A DNA stretch of 23,209 bases, from positions 1 to 23,209 of the IMG/VR virus record IMGVR_UViG_3300021136_000059. One strand, written 5' to 3'. Source of the stretch: a virus. The notes below the pieces were generated by a model. That model was not told where the DNA came from. It saw only the letters and a list, made by a program, of their open reading frames with translations, and did not search any database. Both the position numbers and the translations under genes were made by a program. Positions 4,595-11,886 of this stretch are shown here, one piece after another (position 1 is the first letter of the stretch; every line of letters starts with the position of its first letter).

Positions 4595-5464
4595 ATGACT
4601 GACTTGATAATCGGCGCTGTCGATAACTATGACTATGACCAGATGAAGATGTGGATCAACTCCGTCAACAGGTGCGGGTTCACTGGCAGGAAGGTGTTGG
4701 TGGTCTATAGGGCCAGCGACGATACCATCGCCAAGATCAAGGAGAGCGGGTTCGAGGTAGTGCGCGCCAACATAGAGGGACAGGCAGTACACGTCCAGCG
4801 CTTCGCTCAGATCGCAGAGATCCTTTATTCAATGGAAGACGTCGAGCGCGTAGTGTTCACGGACGTCAGGGACGTGGTCTTCCAAACAGATCCCATGAAG
4901 TGGCTTACCGTTTACAACAAAGACTTGGTAGTCGGCGCAGAGAACTTCAAGTACCGCGACGAGCCATGGAGCAAGAACAACATGCTCCAGATGTTTGGAC
5001 GCGAGAGTCTCAACCGCATGCTCGACACTCCGGTCTACTGCTGTGGCGTCATAGGCGGTAGGAGGGATGCCGTGGCCGACCTTCTCTGGGCCTCCTACAT
5101 GCTGTGTAGGGCACCCATCTTACAGTACGGCACTAATGGGATCGCCGACCAGTCTGCCATGAACCTAGTCTTGTCCCTCGACGCGTTCATCAGCAAGACT
5201 TCTTTCCAAGACACCAACAGTCAGTGGGTGTGTCACCTCGGTACGTCTACCCATGCAATCACAGAGGGCTCCGGTGAGATAGGCCAGCACTTCGCTAGGG
5301 GGTACACTACCGAGAAAGACATCAAGGGCTCCATGGTGTGTCCAGACCCCGCCCTACTCGGTGACGGGTCAGTAGTGAACCAGTTTGGCTTGCAGTTCTC
5401 TATCGTACACCAGTACGACCGTGCCAGTAAGTTCAGAGAGGCTATGGAGAAAAAGTTCGGATGA
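4595..5464 (+). CDS. GT-A fold glycosyltransferase
   Basis: This 289-aa protein starts at ATG 4595, chosen because GGAG at 4585-4588 lies 6 nt upstream; the ATG at 4583 has no ribosome-binding site. It has an N-terminal Rossmann-like alpha/beta region, then FTDVRD (88-93), which fits the metal-binding DxD motif of GT-A enzymes that bind nucleotide sugars. VVFQTDP follows, and a GTNGIADQSAMN segment (about 180-191) resembles the acceptor region of GT8-like families. No membrane anchor is seen. It may modify DNA, a virion protein or host polysaccharide; the sequence does not decide. It is translationally coupled (ATGA, 5461-5464) to a GNAT gene. Confidence 0.75.
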   Translation: MTDLIIGAVDNYDYDQMKMWINSVNRCGFTGRKVLVVYRASDDTIAKIKESGFEVVRANIEGQAVHVQRFAQIAEILYSMEDVERVVFTDVRDVVFQTDPMKWLTVYNKDLVVGAENFKYRDEPWSKNNMLQMFGRESLNRMLDTPVYCCGVIGGRRDAVADLLWASYMLCRAPILQYGTNGIADQSAMNLVLSLDAFISKTSFQDTNSQWVCHLGTSTHAITEGSGEIGQHFARGYTTEKDIKGSMVCPDPALLGDGSVVNQFGLQFSIVHQYDRASKFREAMEKKFG

Positions 5465-5937
5465 TAATTCGCAGGGCGACGAGGAAAGACTATCCTAAGA
5501 TACTCGAGATAGAGTACTCCAGCTTCACCACCGACTTCATTACCGAGGACCAGCTCAAGGTGAGCACTGAGACCTACGTATTGGAAGTAGATGGAGAGGT
5601 CGTCGCCTATGCTCTCTGGTACTTTAATTATGATAATATTTCAGGAAACTGCTATCTATACAGTCTCGCAGTGAATAAATATAACAGACGTAAGGGATAT
5701 TCACGACTGCTACTTGATAAATTCATTTCCACTGAGAGTTCGACACACTCCCTCCACGTCTCATCTGACAACCAATCAGCCATATCTCTTTATGAGTCAT
5801 GCGGATTCACGATCGTTGAGACGGTAGACAACTTTTACGAGGACGGGAGGTCAGCATTGTATATGCTGAAGGAACATGAAGACCAAGATAAACCACTTCT
5901 TCGGGAGACAAGACGCGTTCGACCTTCAGCTGGTTAA
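5461..5937 (+). CDS. GNAT-family N-acetyltransferase with an extended C-terminus
   Basis: The N-terminal MIIRRATRKDYPKILEIE is the classic first strand and helix of GNAT enzymes. The acetyl-CoA motif A follows as LYSLAVNKYNRRKGYSRLLL (an R-R-K-G-Y version of R/QxxGxG/A), and SAISLYESCGF is the usual RimI-type motif B. The acyl acceptor is unknown. The last 20 residues (EHEDQ onward) are not GNAT-like and overlap the next gene by 62 nt. A one-base shift near 5875 would stop at the TGA that overlaps the next ATG, so an ancestral ATGA overlap was probably lost by an indel. The middle (about 5620-5760) is AT-richer than its neighbours. Confidence 0.85.
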   Translation: MIIRRATRKDYPKILEIEYSSFTTDFITEDQLKVSTETYVLEVDGEVVAYALWYFNYDNISGNCYLYSLAVNKYNRRKGYSRLLLDKFISTESSTHSLHVSSDNQSAISLYESCGFTIVETVDNFYEDGRSALYMLKEHEDQDKPLLRETRRVRPSAG

Positions 5938-6556
5938 ACTCAGCATGGAGCTCGGAGACACGCCTGAGAGCGTGGCTCTCGACAACGGTTGGTCTATCTA
6001 CGACGGAAAGTGGATGCAGTCCCGTCTGACTCGAATCAGAGTAGACGCATTCATCAAGACTCCAAAGCCAATCAAGGGACACACTGTCGAGTATGTACCT
6101 ACTATGGAGAAGACTCCAGAGGTTGACCGTGTGTACGAGGCATTCCTCGAAGCGAGAGGTTTCAAGCCTCACTTTGACCTGTACTGCGACCTCGATAGGG
6201 CTTCCCTAGTCTCCATCAAGAAAGACGGAGTCATGGTCGCCTTCACCAAGTTCATTGAGTACGACGGCGGAGTCGAGAGCCAGTTCACAGCTTGGGACTA
6301 CGCTGAGCCAAAGCTGTCGCTTGGTCGCAAGATAGTAGACTTTGAGATCCAGTTCGCCAAGGACCTTGGACACGAGCACATCTACTTCGGTCCAGGCTAC
6401 GACGAGAGCTCCTTTTACAAGGCGGGCTTTCCTGGATTTGAGTGGTGGGACGGAGATTCATGGAGCACGGACAAGGATAAATATCTGGATCTATGCAGAT
6501 CAGACGCGTCCGTCAATACCCTAGAGGAGCTCAATCAGCTCTTCAAGAAGGAGTAA
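5876..6556 (+). CDS. Acyltransferase-fold protein resembling the arginyl/leucyl-tRNA-protein transferase C-terminal domain
   Basis: This 226-aa protein has a C-terminal half that follows the pattern of the Ate1/Bpt aminoacyl transferase domain: LSLGRKIVDFEIQFAKDLG (about 145-163), then HIYFGPGYDESSFYKAGF, then a Trp-rich end (EWWDGDSW). In Ate1/Bpt the corresponding parts are SLG...I..A...G, YLGYW and MxYK. The N-terminal Cys-rich region of true Ate1 is absent. It could attach an amino acid or acyl group to a protein or small molecule, and the preceding GNAT gene makes an acyl-modification theme plausible. The match is by pattern, without a search. The start overlaps the GNAT gene. Confidence 0.5.
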   Translation: MKTKINHFFGRQDAFDLQLVKLSMELGDTPESVALDNGWSIYDGKWMQSRLTRIRVDAFIKTPKPIKGHTVEYVPTMEKTPEVDRVYEAFLEARGFKPHFDLYCDLDRASLVSIKKDGVMVAFTKFIEYDGGVESQFTAWDYAEPKLSLGRKIVDFEIQFAKDLGHEHIYFGPGYDESSFYKAGFPGFEWWDGDSWSTDKDKYLDLCRSDASVNTLEELNQLFKKE

Positions 6557-6558
6557 TC

Positions 6559-7041
6559 ATGAAGCTTCCAAGAAAGCTGTCCTTTCGTGAGTATAAGTAC
6601 CTCACGGACCCGAAGTTCAAGAGACTGTTCAACAGACCATACAAGGTAGTCAAGACCTTCGACGTACCATACGTGGGTGGGTACTCCAAAGACGGAAGCA
6701 CAGTCTACTTTGACAGGCACGCCAACTTGAAGATGCCGAACGGCAAGGACATCCAGAAGTTTCTTGAGATGCACGAGAAAGTCGAGAAGGCCCTCATCGA
6801 CGGGTTCGGGTTAAAGTACCAGCAGGCCCACCTCATCGCGACTGCAGTAGAGCACGACGCGGTAGTACAGGCAGGGATCAACTGGGAAAAGTACAGCAGG
6901 TTCATCGACAAGTACATCAAGCTGGACGGTCACGAGAAGCTCACGAACGTCCCAAAGGACTTAGACCTAAAGCCCTACAAAGATGAGCGAGACAATCGAC
7001 TAGTCATCACTCTCGGTAAGATGGAAAAAGCTAAGGTATAA
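6559..7041 (+). CDS. Conserved-looking phage protein of unknown function
   Basis: The start is ATG 6559, with GGAG at 6550-6553 and the previous stop 3 nt upstream; a longer in-frame start at 6493 would overlap the previous gene without a ribosome-binding site. The 160-aa product has no signal peptide or membrane segment. It contains MHEKVEKAL (about 72-80) and YQQAHLIATAVEHD (about 88-101), a spacing of His and Glu residues that could bind metal; I cannot assign a peptidase or other family. It is the last gene of the plus-strand operon, directly before a terminator. Confidence 0.65.
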   Translation: MKLPRKLSFREYKYLTDPKFKRLFNRPYKVVKTFDVPYVGGYSKDGSTVYFDRHANLKMPNGKDIQKFLEMHEKVEKALIDGFGLKYQQAHLIATAVEHDAVVQAGINWEKYSRFIDKYIKLDGHEKLTNVPKDLDLKPYKDERDNRLVITLGKMEKAKV

Positions 7042-7042
7042 A

Positions 7043-7067
7043 AAAGGAGGGGATGATCCCCTCCTTT
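7043..7067. terminator. Bidirectional terminator between convergent genes
   Basis: A perfect 11-bp stem AAAGGAGGGGA-TGA-TCCCCTCCTTT is flanked by an A-run on the left and TTTATCTTTAT on the right, so it has a T-tract in both directions. It begins 2 nt after the plus-strand operon stop and ends 12 nt before the minus-strand lytic transglycosylase stop. Confidence 0.9.
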
Positions 7068-7078
7068 ATCTTTATGTG

Positions 7079-7534
7079 CTACATTTGACTTAGCACCATT
7101 CTACAATACTTTGACTTAGTCGGCTTATGGTTTAAGCCAGCATTGTAGACTGTGGAAGCGCCGCAGAGGTTGCCGTCTGCTACCTTTAAAGCTTCGCTGA
7201 GGTACCTCATACTGAATTCAAGGTTGATCTCAGGCATTGCAAGCTCTTGACACTTACCGGTAAATCCCACATCTCGTGCCGTTGAGCACTTGATTTGACC
7301 GAGTCCATATTCTCCATGAGAGCCCCTCAATTTAGGGTCATAGTTGGACTCTACCTTGACCACCGCGTGCGCGAATCTCTCAGGCACTCCGTGGTCTGCC
7401 GCCTTTCTCGATACCATTTCTTGGATTGATTCTTGGGCGTGAGCCCTTCCAATTGAGACCATCGGTACGTAGTCGTTGATGGTCAGTGTAGGCATCGATA
7501 GCAATGCAGCGGCTGCAATTGCTGCTATCTTCAT
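7079..7534 (-). CDS. Exported SLT-type lytic transglycosylase (probable endolysin)
   Basis: This 151-aa protein has an N-terminal signal-like segment (hydrophobic residues 3-12, candidate cut after AHA at 33). The SLT lysozyme-like domain follows: catalytic Glu in VKVESNYDP (E62), GEYGLGQIK (74-82) and the YNAG motif (about 129-132). It would cleave peptidoglycan between MurNAc and GlcNAc. A signal peptide on a lysis enzyme suggests Sec export (a signal-arrest or periplasmic endolysin) in place of T4 gene e lysozyme. AAGGAG lies 5 nt before the ATG. It stands alone at the end of the minus-strand region with about 90 nt of leader. A structural tail role is less likely given the signal peptide. 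Confidence 0.85.
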   Translation of the reverse strand: MKIAAIAAAALLSMPTLTINDYVPMVSIGRAHAQESIQEMVSRKAADHGVPERFAHAVVKVESNYDPKLRGSHGEYGLGQIKCSTARDVGFTGKCQELAMPEINLEFSMRYLSEALKVADGNLCGASTVYNAGLNHKPTKSKYCRMVLSQM

Positions 7535-7607
7535 TTATTCTCCTTAGGGTTGGGGCATCGGTTCTGCCAATACCTTACTTCGCACCAAAGGATACAGTGC
7601 GATTTAT

Positions 7608-7615
7608 TATTTATG
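7608..7615 (-). promoter_or_regulatory. Possible late promoter for the lytic transglycosylase
   Basis: On the minus strand the sequence reads CATAAATA, 7/8 to the T4 late consensus, in the AT-rich gap about 75 nt upstream of the transglycosylase ATG. The rest of the 7535-7625 gap shows no other clear signal. Lysis genes are expected to be late, but a single 7/8 match is weak evidence. Confidence 0.35.
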
Positions 7616-7625
7616 ATGATAAGAA

Positions 7626-7985
7626 TTAGAAGCTTTCTTCTCGAGCTTCCACGTGATCCGTCGGGCTCTCTTCCGAGACCTCAGGTGTGTCGACGATGAA
7701 GAACGTGATGTCCTCGTCGACGTCTTCTCTAGGCTGCAGGAGCCTACGAGCTTTACCGAGAGACTTAACTACCTCTCTAATAGTCTTCTGTACTACGGCG
7801 TCGTTGTGACCCATCTCAAGGTCCGTCAGCGCGCCTTCTAGGTTGTAGTCCAGTGAATACTCAATGTGGTACTTAGAGCCGTCTGCTCCGACCTGAACCT
7901 TAGGCTTGGGGAACAGGATCTCTGTGAGCTCTGCGAGCCTCTGTTCCGCCGGTGTCTTCTTCTTATATCCAAATATCTTAAACAT
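7626..7985 (-). CDS. Small acidic phage protein, unknown
   Basis: The start is ATG 7985, overlapping the upstream stop as TAATG and preceded by GGGGAAG; a longer in-frame start at 8006 lies inside the neighbour. The 119-aa product starts MFKIFGYKKKTPAEQRLAEL, a basic amphipathic N-terminus, and ends in a highly acidic tail (residues about 92-119, many Asp/Glu). Coiled-coil potential is visible around EGALTDLEMG to LGKARRLL. Function is unknown. Position directly after regA and a zinc-ribbon gene suggests a small replication- or regulation-linked role. Confidence 0.65.
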   Translation of the reverse strand: MFKIFGYKKKTPAEQRLAELTEILFPKPKVQVGADGSKYHIEYSLDYNLEGALTDLEMGHNDAVVQKTIREVVKSLGKARRLLQPREDVDEDITFFIVDTPEVSEESPTDHVEAREESF

Positions 7986-8182
7986 TACCACTTCCCCGCT
8001 GGGCAAACTGAGAACTTAAGCCAGCTCTTCAAGGGCATGAAGCAGCCGCAGAGGCTGCACGTCTTGAAGGTTGAGTTATAGTTCTCGCATGATCTACATT
8101 GTTCTAGTCGTTGTTCACGATAGGGCTTGTTTACACTGTCTGTGTTGATGGGCGGTTCTTCATAGTCCGGAGGACTCTGCAT
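7985..8182 (-). CDS. Small zinc-ribbon-like protein
   Basis: This 65-aa protein has an unstructured N-terminal half, then C-x2-C (CRSC, 29-32), a second pair CSLCGC (42-47) and CPAGKW at the end. The K-T-C-x2-C-G-C-F-M...C-P-x-G-K-W pattern is, from memory, a common small zinc-binding protein of T4-like cyanophages. Four or five Cys could bind one zinc. Binding partners are unknown. Confidence 0.75.
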   Translation of the reverse strand: MQSPPDYEEPPINTDSVNKPYREQRLEQCRSCENYNSTFKTCSLCGCFMPLKSWLKFSVCPAGKW

Positions 8183-8198
8183 GATATAGACTCCATTA

Positions 8199-8597
8199 TC
8201 AAACTTTCTTTCTACCGATGTTGTATTTAGCCACGAGCTCCCACTCGTTCTTTTCCTTGTGAGGCAGGATCTTGATCTGGCTCATAGGTGCGCGTGGGTC
8301 TGCGATGACGTCGGGATCGACTACCTTGGCTAGGTCCCACTGCTCGAGGAGAGACACGATGACATTCCTCCTACCTTTGTCCTCGTCTGAGAAGTTGGTA
8401 GGCTTACCGTCGAGTGCGAAGAGCTCCTTGAAGTGGACGATATAGTACTTGCCCTGCTTGTGCAGGATATGGCATGACTGATAGAGCTTCTTCTCTTTAC
8501 GAGAAGCGACACCGATCCTAGTCAGGGTCTCCTTGATCTTCAGGAAGTCTTCTTCTTCTCCTATCCTAATCTCGACCAGAGTATCGACGAGGTTCAT
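8199..8597 (-). CDS. regA: RegA translational repressor
   Basis: This 132-aa protein closely follows T4 RegA (about 122 aa): EEEDFLKIKETLTRIGVASR, then LYQSCHILHKQGKYYIVHFK, with the end WELVAKYNIG. RegA binds ribosome-binding regions of early mRNAs and blocks translation, including its own and clamp-loader messages. The order 44-62-regA is that of T4. It is coupled to gene 62 by an ATGA overlap (8594-8597). The C-terminal segment before WELV is slightly longer than in T4. Confidence 0.95.
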   Translation of the reverse strand: MNLVDTLVEIRIGEEEDFLKIKETLTRIGVASRKEKKLYQSCHILHKQGKYYIVHFKELFALDGKPTNFSDEDKGRRNVIVSLLEQWDLAKVVDPDVIADPRAPMSQIKILPHKEKNEWELVAKYNIGRKKV

Positions 8598-8971
8598 TTA
8601 ATACCACCCTTTTCTTGTTTTTGTTTTATCTCATCAAGCTGCTCTCTGGTAAGTATCCTTAGGGCAACCTCGGTGTTCCGAGTGTTGTATCCGAAGTATT
8701 CTTGAACGAGCTTAAAGTCAACGTCCCGCTGCGGTTTGTGCCACTTTGAGAAGCGTTTGCCTTTTCTGATGGTATTTATTAGATAGTCGAATTGAAGACG
8801 GCCATCTAGGTGGTGGTTTACGTTCATTTCCTGGGCGTAGGCAATACAGTCGACGAAGTAAGAGAGTCCACGGTTCACCATGAAAGATGGGTAAGATCCC
8901 TCGGATACGTCTTCAGTGAGTAGGTTCTCCTTGGTCTGGCCGACGGCCTTGATTACTTCAAAGGGGTTCAT
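8594..8971 (-). CDS. 62: Clamp loader small subunit gp62
   Basis: This 125-aa protein lies between gene 44 and regA, with ATGA overlaps on both sides. It shows the conserved core of the family, YPSFMVNRGLSYFVDCIAYA (27-46) and TIRKGKRFSKWHK (about 66-78), corresponding to the T4 gp62 segments YSKFMVENALS and VPRGKRYGKW. It is shorter than T4 gp62 (187 aa) and close to the length I recall for cyanophage versions. With gp44 it loads the sliding clamp. Confidence 0.93.
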   Translation of the reverse strand: MNPFEVIKAVGQTKENLLTEDVSEGSYPSFMVNRGLSYFVDCIAYAQEMNVNHHLDGRLQFDYLINTIRKGKRFSKWHKPQRDVDFKLVQEYFGYNTRNTEVALRILTREQLDEIKQKQEKGGIK

Positions 8972-9906
8972 GCGAACTGGAGCTCCATCATGAGCTCGGT
9001 CAGGCAGGCCATGAGGTTGATCTCGTGGTCGGCAGCGAAGGCAGCCTGATACTGGTACTTAGCCAAGATGAGGATGAGCTCGGGAACCGACTGAGCCTTG
9101 AGGATGGTGCTCGACGCGTCGTACAGGCCACGGAAGACCGTGATCTGGTCTACGTCGGAGTTCTCGCCAACCCACTTACGTATGTTGCTGAACTCCTTGT
9201 TCTTCATCATCAAGACGAGGTCCTTGATGGATACCTCGATCATGTTGTTGAGGATGCCGGAGTCGATGCGACCTGTAGCCGAGTAGCGCTGAAGCTCGTT
9301 GAGTACGCGACGCCAGTCGGGGAAGTGCTTCTTGATCACCTCTGCGACTACTGCTTGGTCGAACTCAATGCCCTCCTTCTCGAGGATGCCGGTAACGCGC
9401 TTGAAGAACTGTCCGGCAAGCTTAGGGATGTCTGCCTTGACGATCTTAAAGTCTATGACAGAACAACGAGAATGGAGAGGCTCAATAATGCGATTGCGAA
9501 AGTTACATGTAAGAATGAAGCCACAATTCCGTGAGAACTCTTCCATGAAGTTACGCAGAGCAGGCTGAGTGCTATTGGCATTAAGATAGTCAGCTTCGTC
9601 GAGAATAACATACTTACGACCTCCAGACAGTGAGACAGACGAGGCAAAGTTAAGGATCTCGTTTCGAAGGGTATCGATGTTGCCATTCATAGACCCGTTG
9701 ATTACGATGTAGTCACACTCGAGCTCTTCAAGCATGGCTCGAGCTACGGTGGTCTTGCCGACGCCCGCGCTACCAGATAGGATTAAGTTGGGGATGTTGC
9801 GCTGATCTACGAACTGCTGGAATGTAGCTTTGAGCTCGGCAGGAAGGATGGTGTCAGCGATCGCGTGTGGTCGATACTTCTCGACCCAGAGAAAGTCCTT
9901 GTCCAT
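8968..9906 (-). CDS. 44: Clamp loader ATPase gp44
   Basis: This 312-aa AAA+ ATPase starts at ATG 9906, where GGAG lies upstream at good spacing; an in-frame ATG at 9918 would place that GGAG inside the gene. Visible motifs are WVEKYRP at the N-terminus, Walker A SGSAGVGKTT (44-53), Walker B VILDEADYL with the DEAD box (103-106) and the SRC motif (146-148) of clamp loaders. It works with gp62 to open and close gp45 on DNA. A full-consensus promoter lies 39-67 nt upstream. Confidence 0.96.
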   Translation of the reverse strand: MDKDFLWVEKYRPHAIADTILPAELKATFQQFVDQRNIPNLILSGSAGVGKTTVARAMLEELECDYIVINGSMNGNIDTLRNEILNFASSVSLSGGRKYVILDEADYLNANSTQPALRNFMEEFSRNCGFILTCNFRNRIIEPLHSRCSVIDFKIVKADIPKLAGQFFKRVTGILEKEGIEFDQAVVAEVIKKHFPDWRRVLNELQRYSATGRIDSGILNNMIEVSIKDLVLMMKNKEFSNIRKWVGENSDVDQITVFRGLYDASSTILKAQSVPELILILAKYQYQAAFAADHEINLMACLTELMMELQFA

Positions 9907-9944
9907 AATGTACTCCATGATATAAAAGGGATGCCGAGAGTAGT

Positions 9945-9973
9945 ATTATACACCGCTCTCGGCACTTTGTCAA
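9945..9973 (-). promoter_or_regulatory. Full-consensus sigma70 promoter for 44-62-regA, inside an inverted repeat
   Basis: On the minus strand TTGACA (9973-9968) overlaps the TGA of gene 45. A 17-bp spacer leads to TATAAT (9950-9945), 12/12 to the host sigma70 consensus. The -10 lies in the loop of a 9-bp inverted repeat (9932-9940 with 9956-9964). In RNA reading through from gene 45 this repeat would form a hairpin followed by TCCCTTTTAT, a possible attenuator. Confidence 0.88.
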
Positions 9974-10638
9974 CCCATCGTCGAGGCGTTGGCCTCTACT
10001 GCTACCCAGTACTCTACACCCTTGCCGGTGAAGTGTGAGATACCCTTGCTCGAGATCTCGACGTCGTAGTCGCCAGGAAGCACCTTGATGTTCTCGGACT
10101 TGAACACCATGCGGAAGGTCTTGTCAGTCTTACCCACGTTGACGGAGTACACGTCAGAGAATGGGTTCTTGGAGTCGATGGCCTGGAGGTTGATGTCCGT
10201 GCCGTCACCGACTACCGCGATCTCGGGAAGACGAAGCACCCCGAGACCCTTCATTACGTCGACCAACGCTTCATTGGTCAGCTTGAAAGACACGTCGACC
10301 TCTGGGAGCTTGATGCCCTTCTCAGGTGGTACGATGATCAACTTCTCGTCTGCGTACCCATAGCGCATCGACTTACCAGTACCCGCGATTGTCAAGAACT
10401 TCTCACCGATCTCAAGTGTAGGGTCGGTGAAGAGCGACAGGGTGCTGAGGAATCGAGACAGGTCATAGATCGCAAACTGCTTCTCAAACGTCTGCTCGAT
10501 GGTTGCCTTGGCCATGACCGTCTTCGTAGTAGAGAACGTCGCTAGGACGTTTCCTGGCTTGAAGAGAAGCGATGCGTTGATCGAGGAGAAGTTCTTGAGA
10601 ACGTTGATGGTCTTTGGTTCAAGCTTGATCTTTTGCAT
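9970..10638 (-). CDS. 45: DNA polymerase sliding clamp gp45
   Basis: This 222-aa protein is near T4 gp45 length (228). It shows TINVLKNFSSINASLLFKPG at the N-terminus, AIYDLSRFLSTLSLF (about 56-70), and the C-terminal LPGDYDVEISSKG...YWVAVEA pattern, all collinear with T4 gp45. It forms the trimeric clamp that tethers the polymerase, and in T4 it also activates late transcription with gp33/gp55. That would connect it to the TATAAATA promoters in this window. The spacing to the upstream small gene is 19 nt. Confidence 0.95.
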   Translation of the reverse strand: MQKIKLEPKTINVLKNFSSINASLLFKPGNVLATFSTTKTVMAKATIEQTFEKQFAIYDLSRFLSTLSLFTDPTLEIGEKFLTIAGTGKSMRYGYADEKLIIVPPEKGIKLPEVDVSFKLTNEALVDVMKGLGVLRLPEIAVVGDGTDINLQAIDSKNPFSDVYSVNVGKTDKTFRMVFKSENIKVLPGDYDVEISSKGISHFTGKGVEYWVAVEANASTMG

Positions 10639-10657
10639 AATGTAACTTTCTTTCAGT

Positions 10658-10891
10658 TTAATTTACAGTAGGAGTAGATGCAGCGGTGACGATGCTCATG
10701 ATCTGGGCAGGTGTCTCCTTACAAGACATTACCTTCCCAGACTTCAGAACGAGGGCCGTCACGTTTGGACGGTCCTCATTCATCGTGATAAGCATCGAGA
10801 CCGGTTTAGTATAGCGTTCCATGACAACGATTTCGTCGGAGTCAATCCAGAACTCGTAGTTAGGTTCTGGATGTGTCAATTGGATCATCAT
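10658..10891 (-). CDS. Small FlbD-like protein, unknown role
   Basis: The start is taken at ATG 10891 (a second ATG follows at 10888), with AGGAAG upstream; a longer frame from TTG 10912 has no ribosome-binding site. The 77-aa product begins MMIQLTHPE and has short beta strands (WIDSDEIVVMERY, ALVLKSGKVMSCKETPAQI). This pattern recalls the small FlbD/YlzI-type domain, in which a conditional sigma-like beta structure ends in a V-x-E-x-x-x-x-I helix. The resemblance is weak, and I would not infer flagellar function. It sits just upstream of gene 45, where T4 keeps small replication- or transcription-linked genes. Confidence 0.6.
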   Translation of the reverse strand: MMIQLTHPEPNYEFWIDSDEIVVMERYTKPVSMLITMNEDRPNVTALVLKSGKVMSCKETPAQIMSIVTAASTPTVN

Positions 10892-10912
10892 ATTATCGGT
10901 CTTCCTTTTCAA

Positions 10913-11884
10913 TTACTTCTTGCTGAGAGCGGATGGATCAGCCGTAGCAGACGCACCGATCGACGCGAGGTCGGCAAGCGATCCACCAAAGATGTAGGTG
11001 CCGACGTGCTGCATCTTCATCCATGGGCAGAACCAAGTCTTCATGCCGAGCTCTTGGATCTTTTGGCAGAACCAATAGTCTTCCGAGAGGTAGCGCTTAG
11101 ACTTCTTACTGTTGATCTCGTTAGCAGCCGCGATTACCTTTTCGACCTCTGCCTTGACCTGATCAGGATCATTGAGACGAAGCTCGCTGATGCGCTTCAT
11201 CTGATTCTCATAATATACCCCAAAGTCTAATTTGTCAACCTCAGCTTGGAAATACATCATGATCTCGCGCGAGCCGTCGAACTGGGCTGTGCGGACGTGG
11301 TCGGGACGATAGCTGTACTGAGGGAACGAGTCAGCGAAGCGCTGCATGGTCTCCTTCTTGACCATCATGAAGCCCGTACCGATCTCGAGGACCTCGACTG
11401 GTTCCGAGATGGAGATGGACTGCTGATTGCCCTTTGGATTGAAGACGTAGTCGCCGACGAAGTTCTCGAGGACGTTCGGGTCCTTGTCTGCGATGCCCTT
11501 GTCGACTGCGAGCTTGATCTTCTCCCAGCTGATGCACTTCTTAGGGTATGGTCCGCCGATGACGTCGTACTCGTTGCCTTCCATGACAGACATTGCCAAG
11601 AGGGCGATGACGTCGTGTGGATTGAAGCCGATGTCCGAGTCGATGAACATCAGGTGAGTAGCGTCCGAGCGCATGAACTCATCGCAGCAGTAGTTGCGTG
11701 CGCGAGTGATCAGAGACTCGTTGAACAGAAAGTAGAACTGAAGTGGGATGCCGTAGTGTGTGCACAGTGCTGACAAGTCAGCGATTGAGCGGGAAAACAT
11801 ACCCGCGCACTGTCCACCATACATCGGCGTAGCGATGAAGAGCTTGTACTTGCGAAGCTCCTCGACTGGAACGTTGATCTCCAT
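10913..11884 (-). CDS. GT-A (GT2-like) glycosyltransferase
   Basis: This 323-aa protein has an N-terminal strand KLFIATPMYGGQ and the nucleotide-sugar metal site FIDSDIGF (80-87, DxD). EIGTGFMMVKKETM lies in the acceptor half, and SEDYWFCQKIQELG near the C-terminus is the usual ED base region of GT2 enzymes. No membrane segment is visible. It is the last gene of the proposed modification cassette before the replication genes and may add or extend a sugar on modified cytosine, though other acceptors are possible. An internal promoter (11210-11238) would serve the genes downstream. Confidence 0.75.
   Translation of the reverse strand: MEINVPVEELRKYKLFIATPMYGGQCAGMFSRSIADLSALCTHYGIPLQFYFLFNESLITRARNYCCDEFMRSDATHLMFIDSDIGFNPHDVIALLAMSVMEGNEYDVIGGPYPKKCISWEKIKLAVDKGIADKDPNVLENFVGDYVFNPKGNQQSISISEPVEVLEIGTGFMMVKKETMQRFADSFPQYSYRPDHVRTAQFDGSREIMMYFQAEVDKLDFGVYYENQMKRISELRLNDPDQVKAEVEKVIAAANEINSKKSKRYLSEDYWFCQKIQELGMKTWFCPWMKMQHVGTYIFGGSLADLASIGASATADPSALSKK
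11210..11238 (-). promoter_or_regulatory. Intragenic sigma70-type promoter TTGACA-17-TATTAT
   Basis: The minus strand reads TTGACA (11238-11233), a 17-bp spacer and TATTAT (11215-11210), 11/12 to consensus. It lies about 300 bp before the end of the glycosyltransferase gene and faces the small FlbD-like gene and gene 45, so it is a candidate early promoter for the sliding clamp. Confidence 0.65.
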
Positions 11885-11886
11885 GA

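Noticed and set aside
6493-6558. Upstream extension of the gene at 6559
   Set aside because: The extension lies inside the previous gene and lacks a ribosome-binding site; GGAG is correctly spaced for ATG 6559.
10876-10900. Promoter from TTGACA near 10874-10879 on the minus strand
   Set aside because: No TATAAT-like hexamer at 16-18 bp; the hexamer is part of the codons for QLTH at the start of the small gene.
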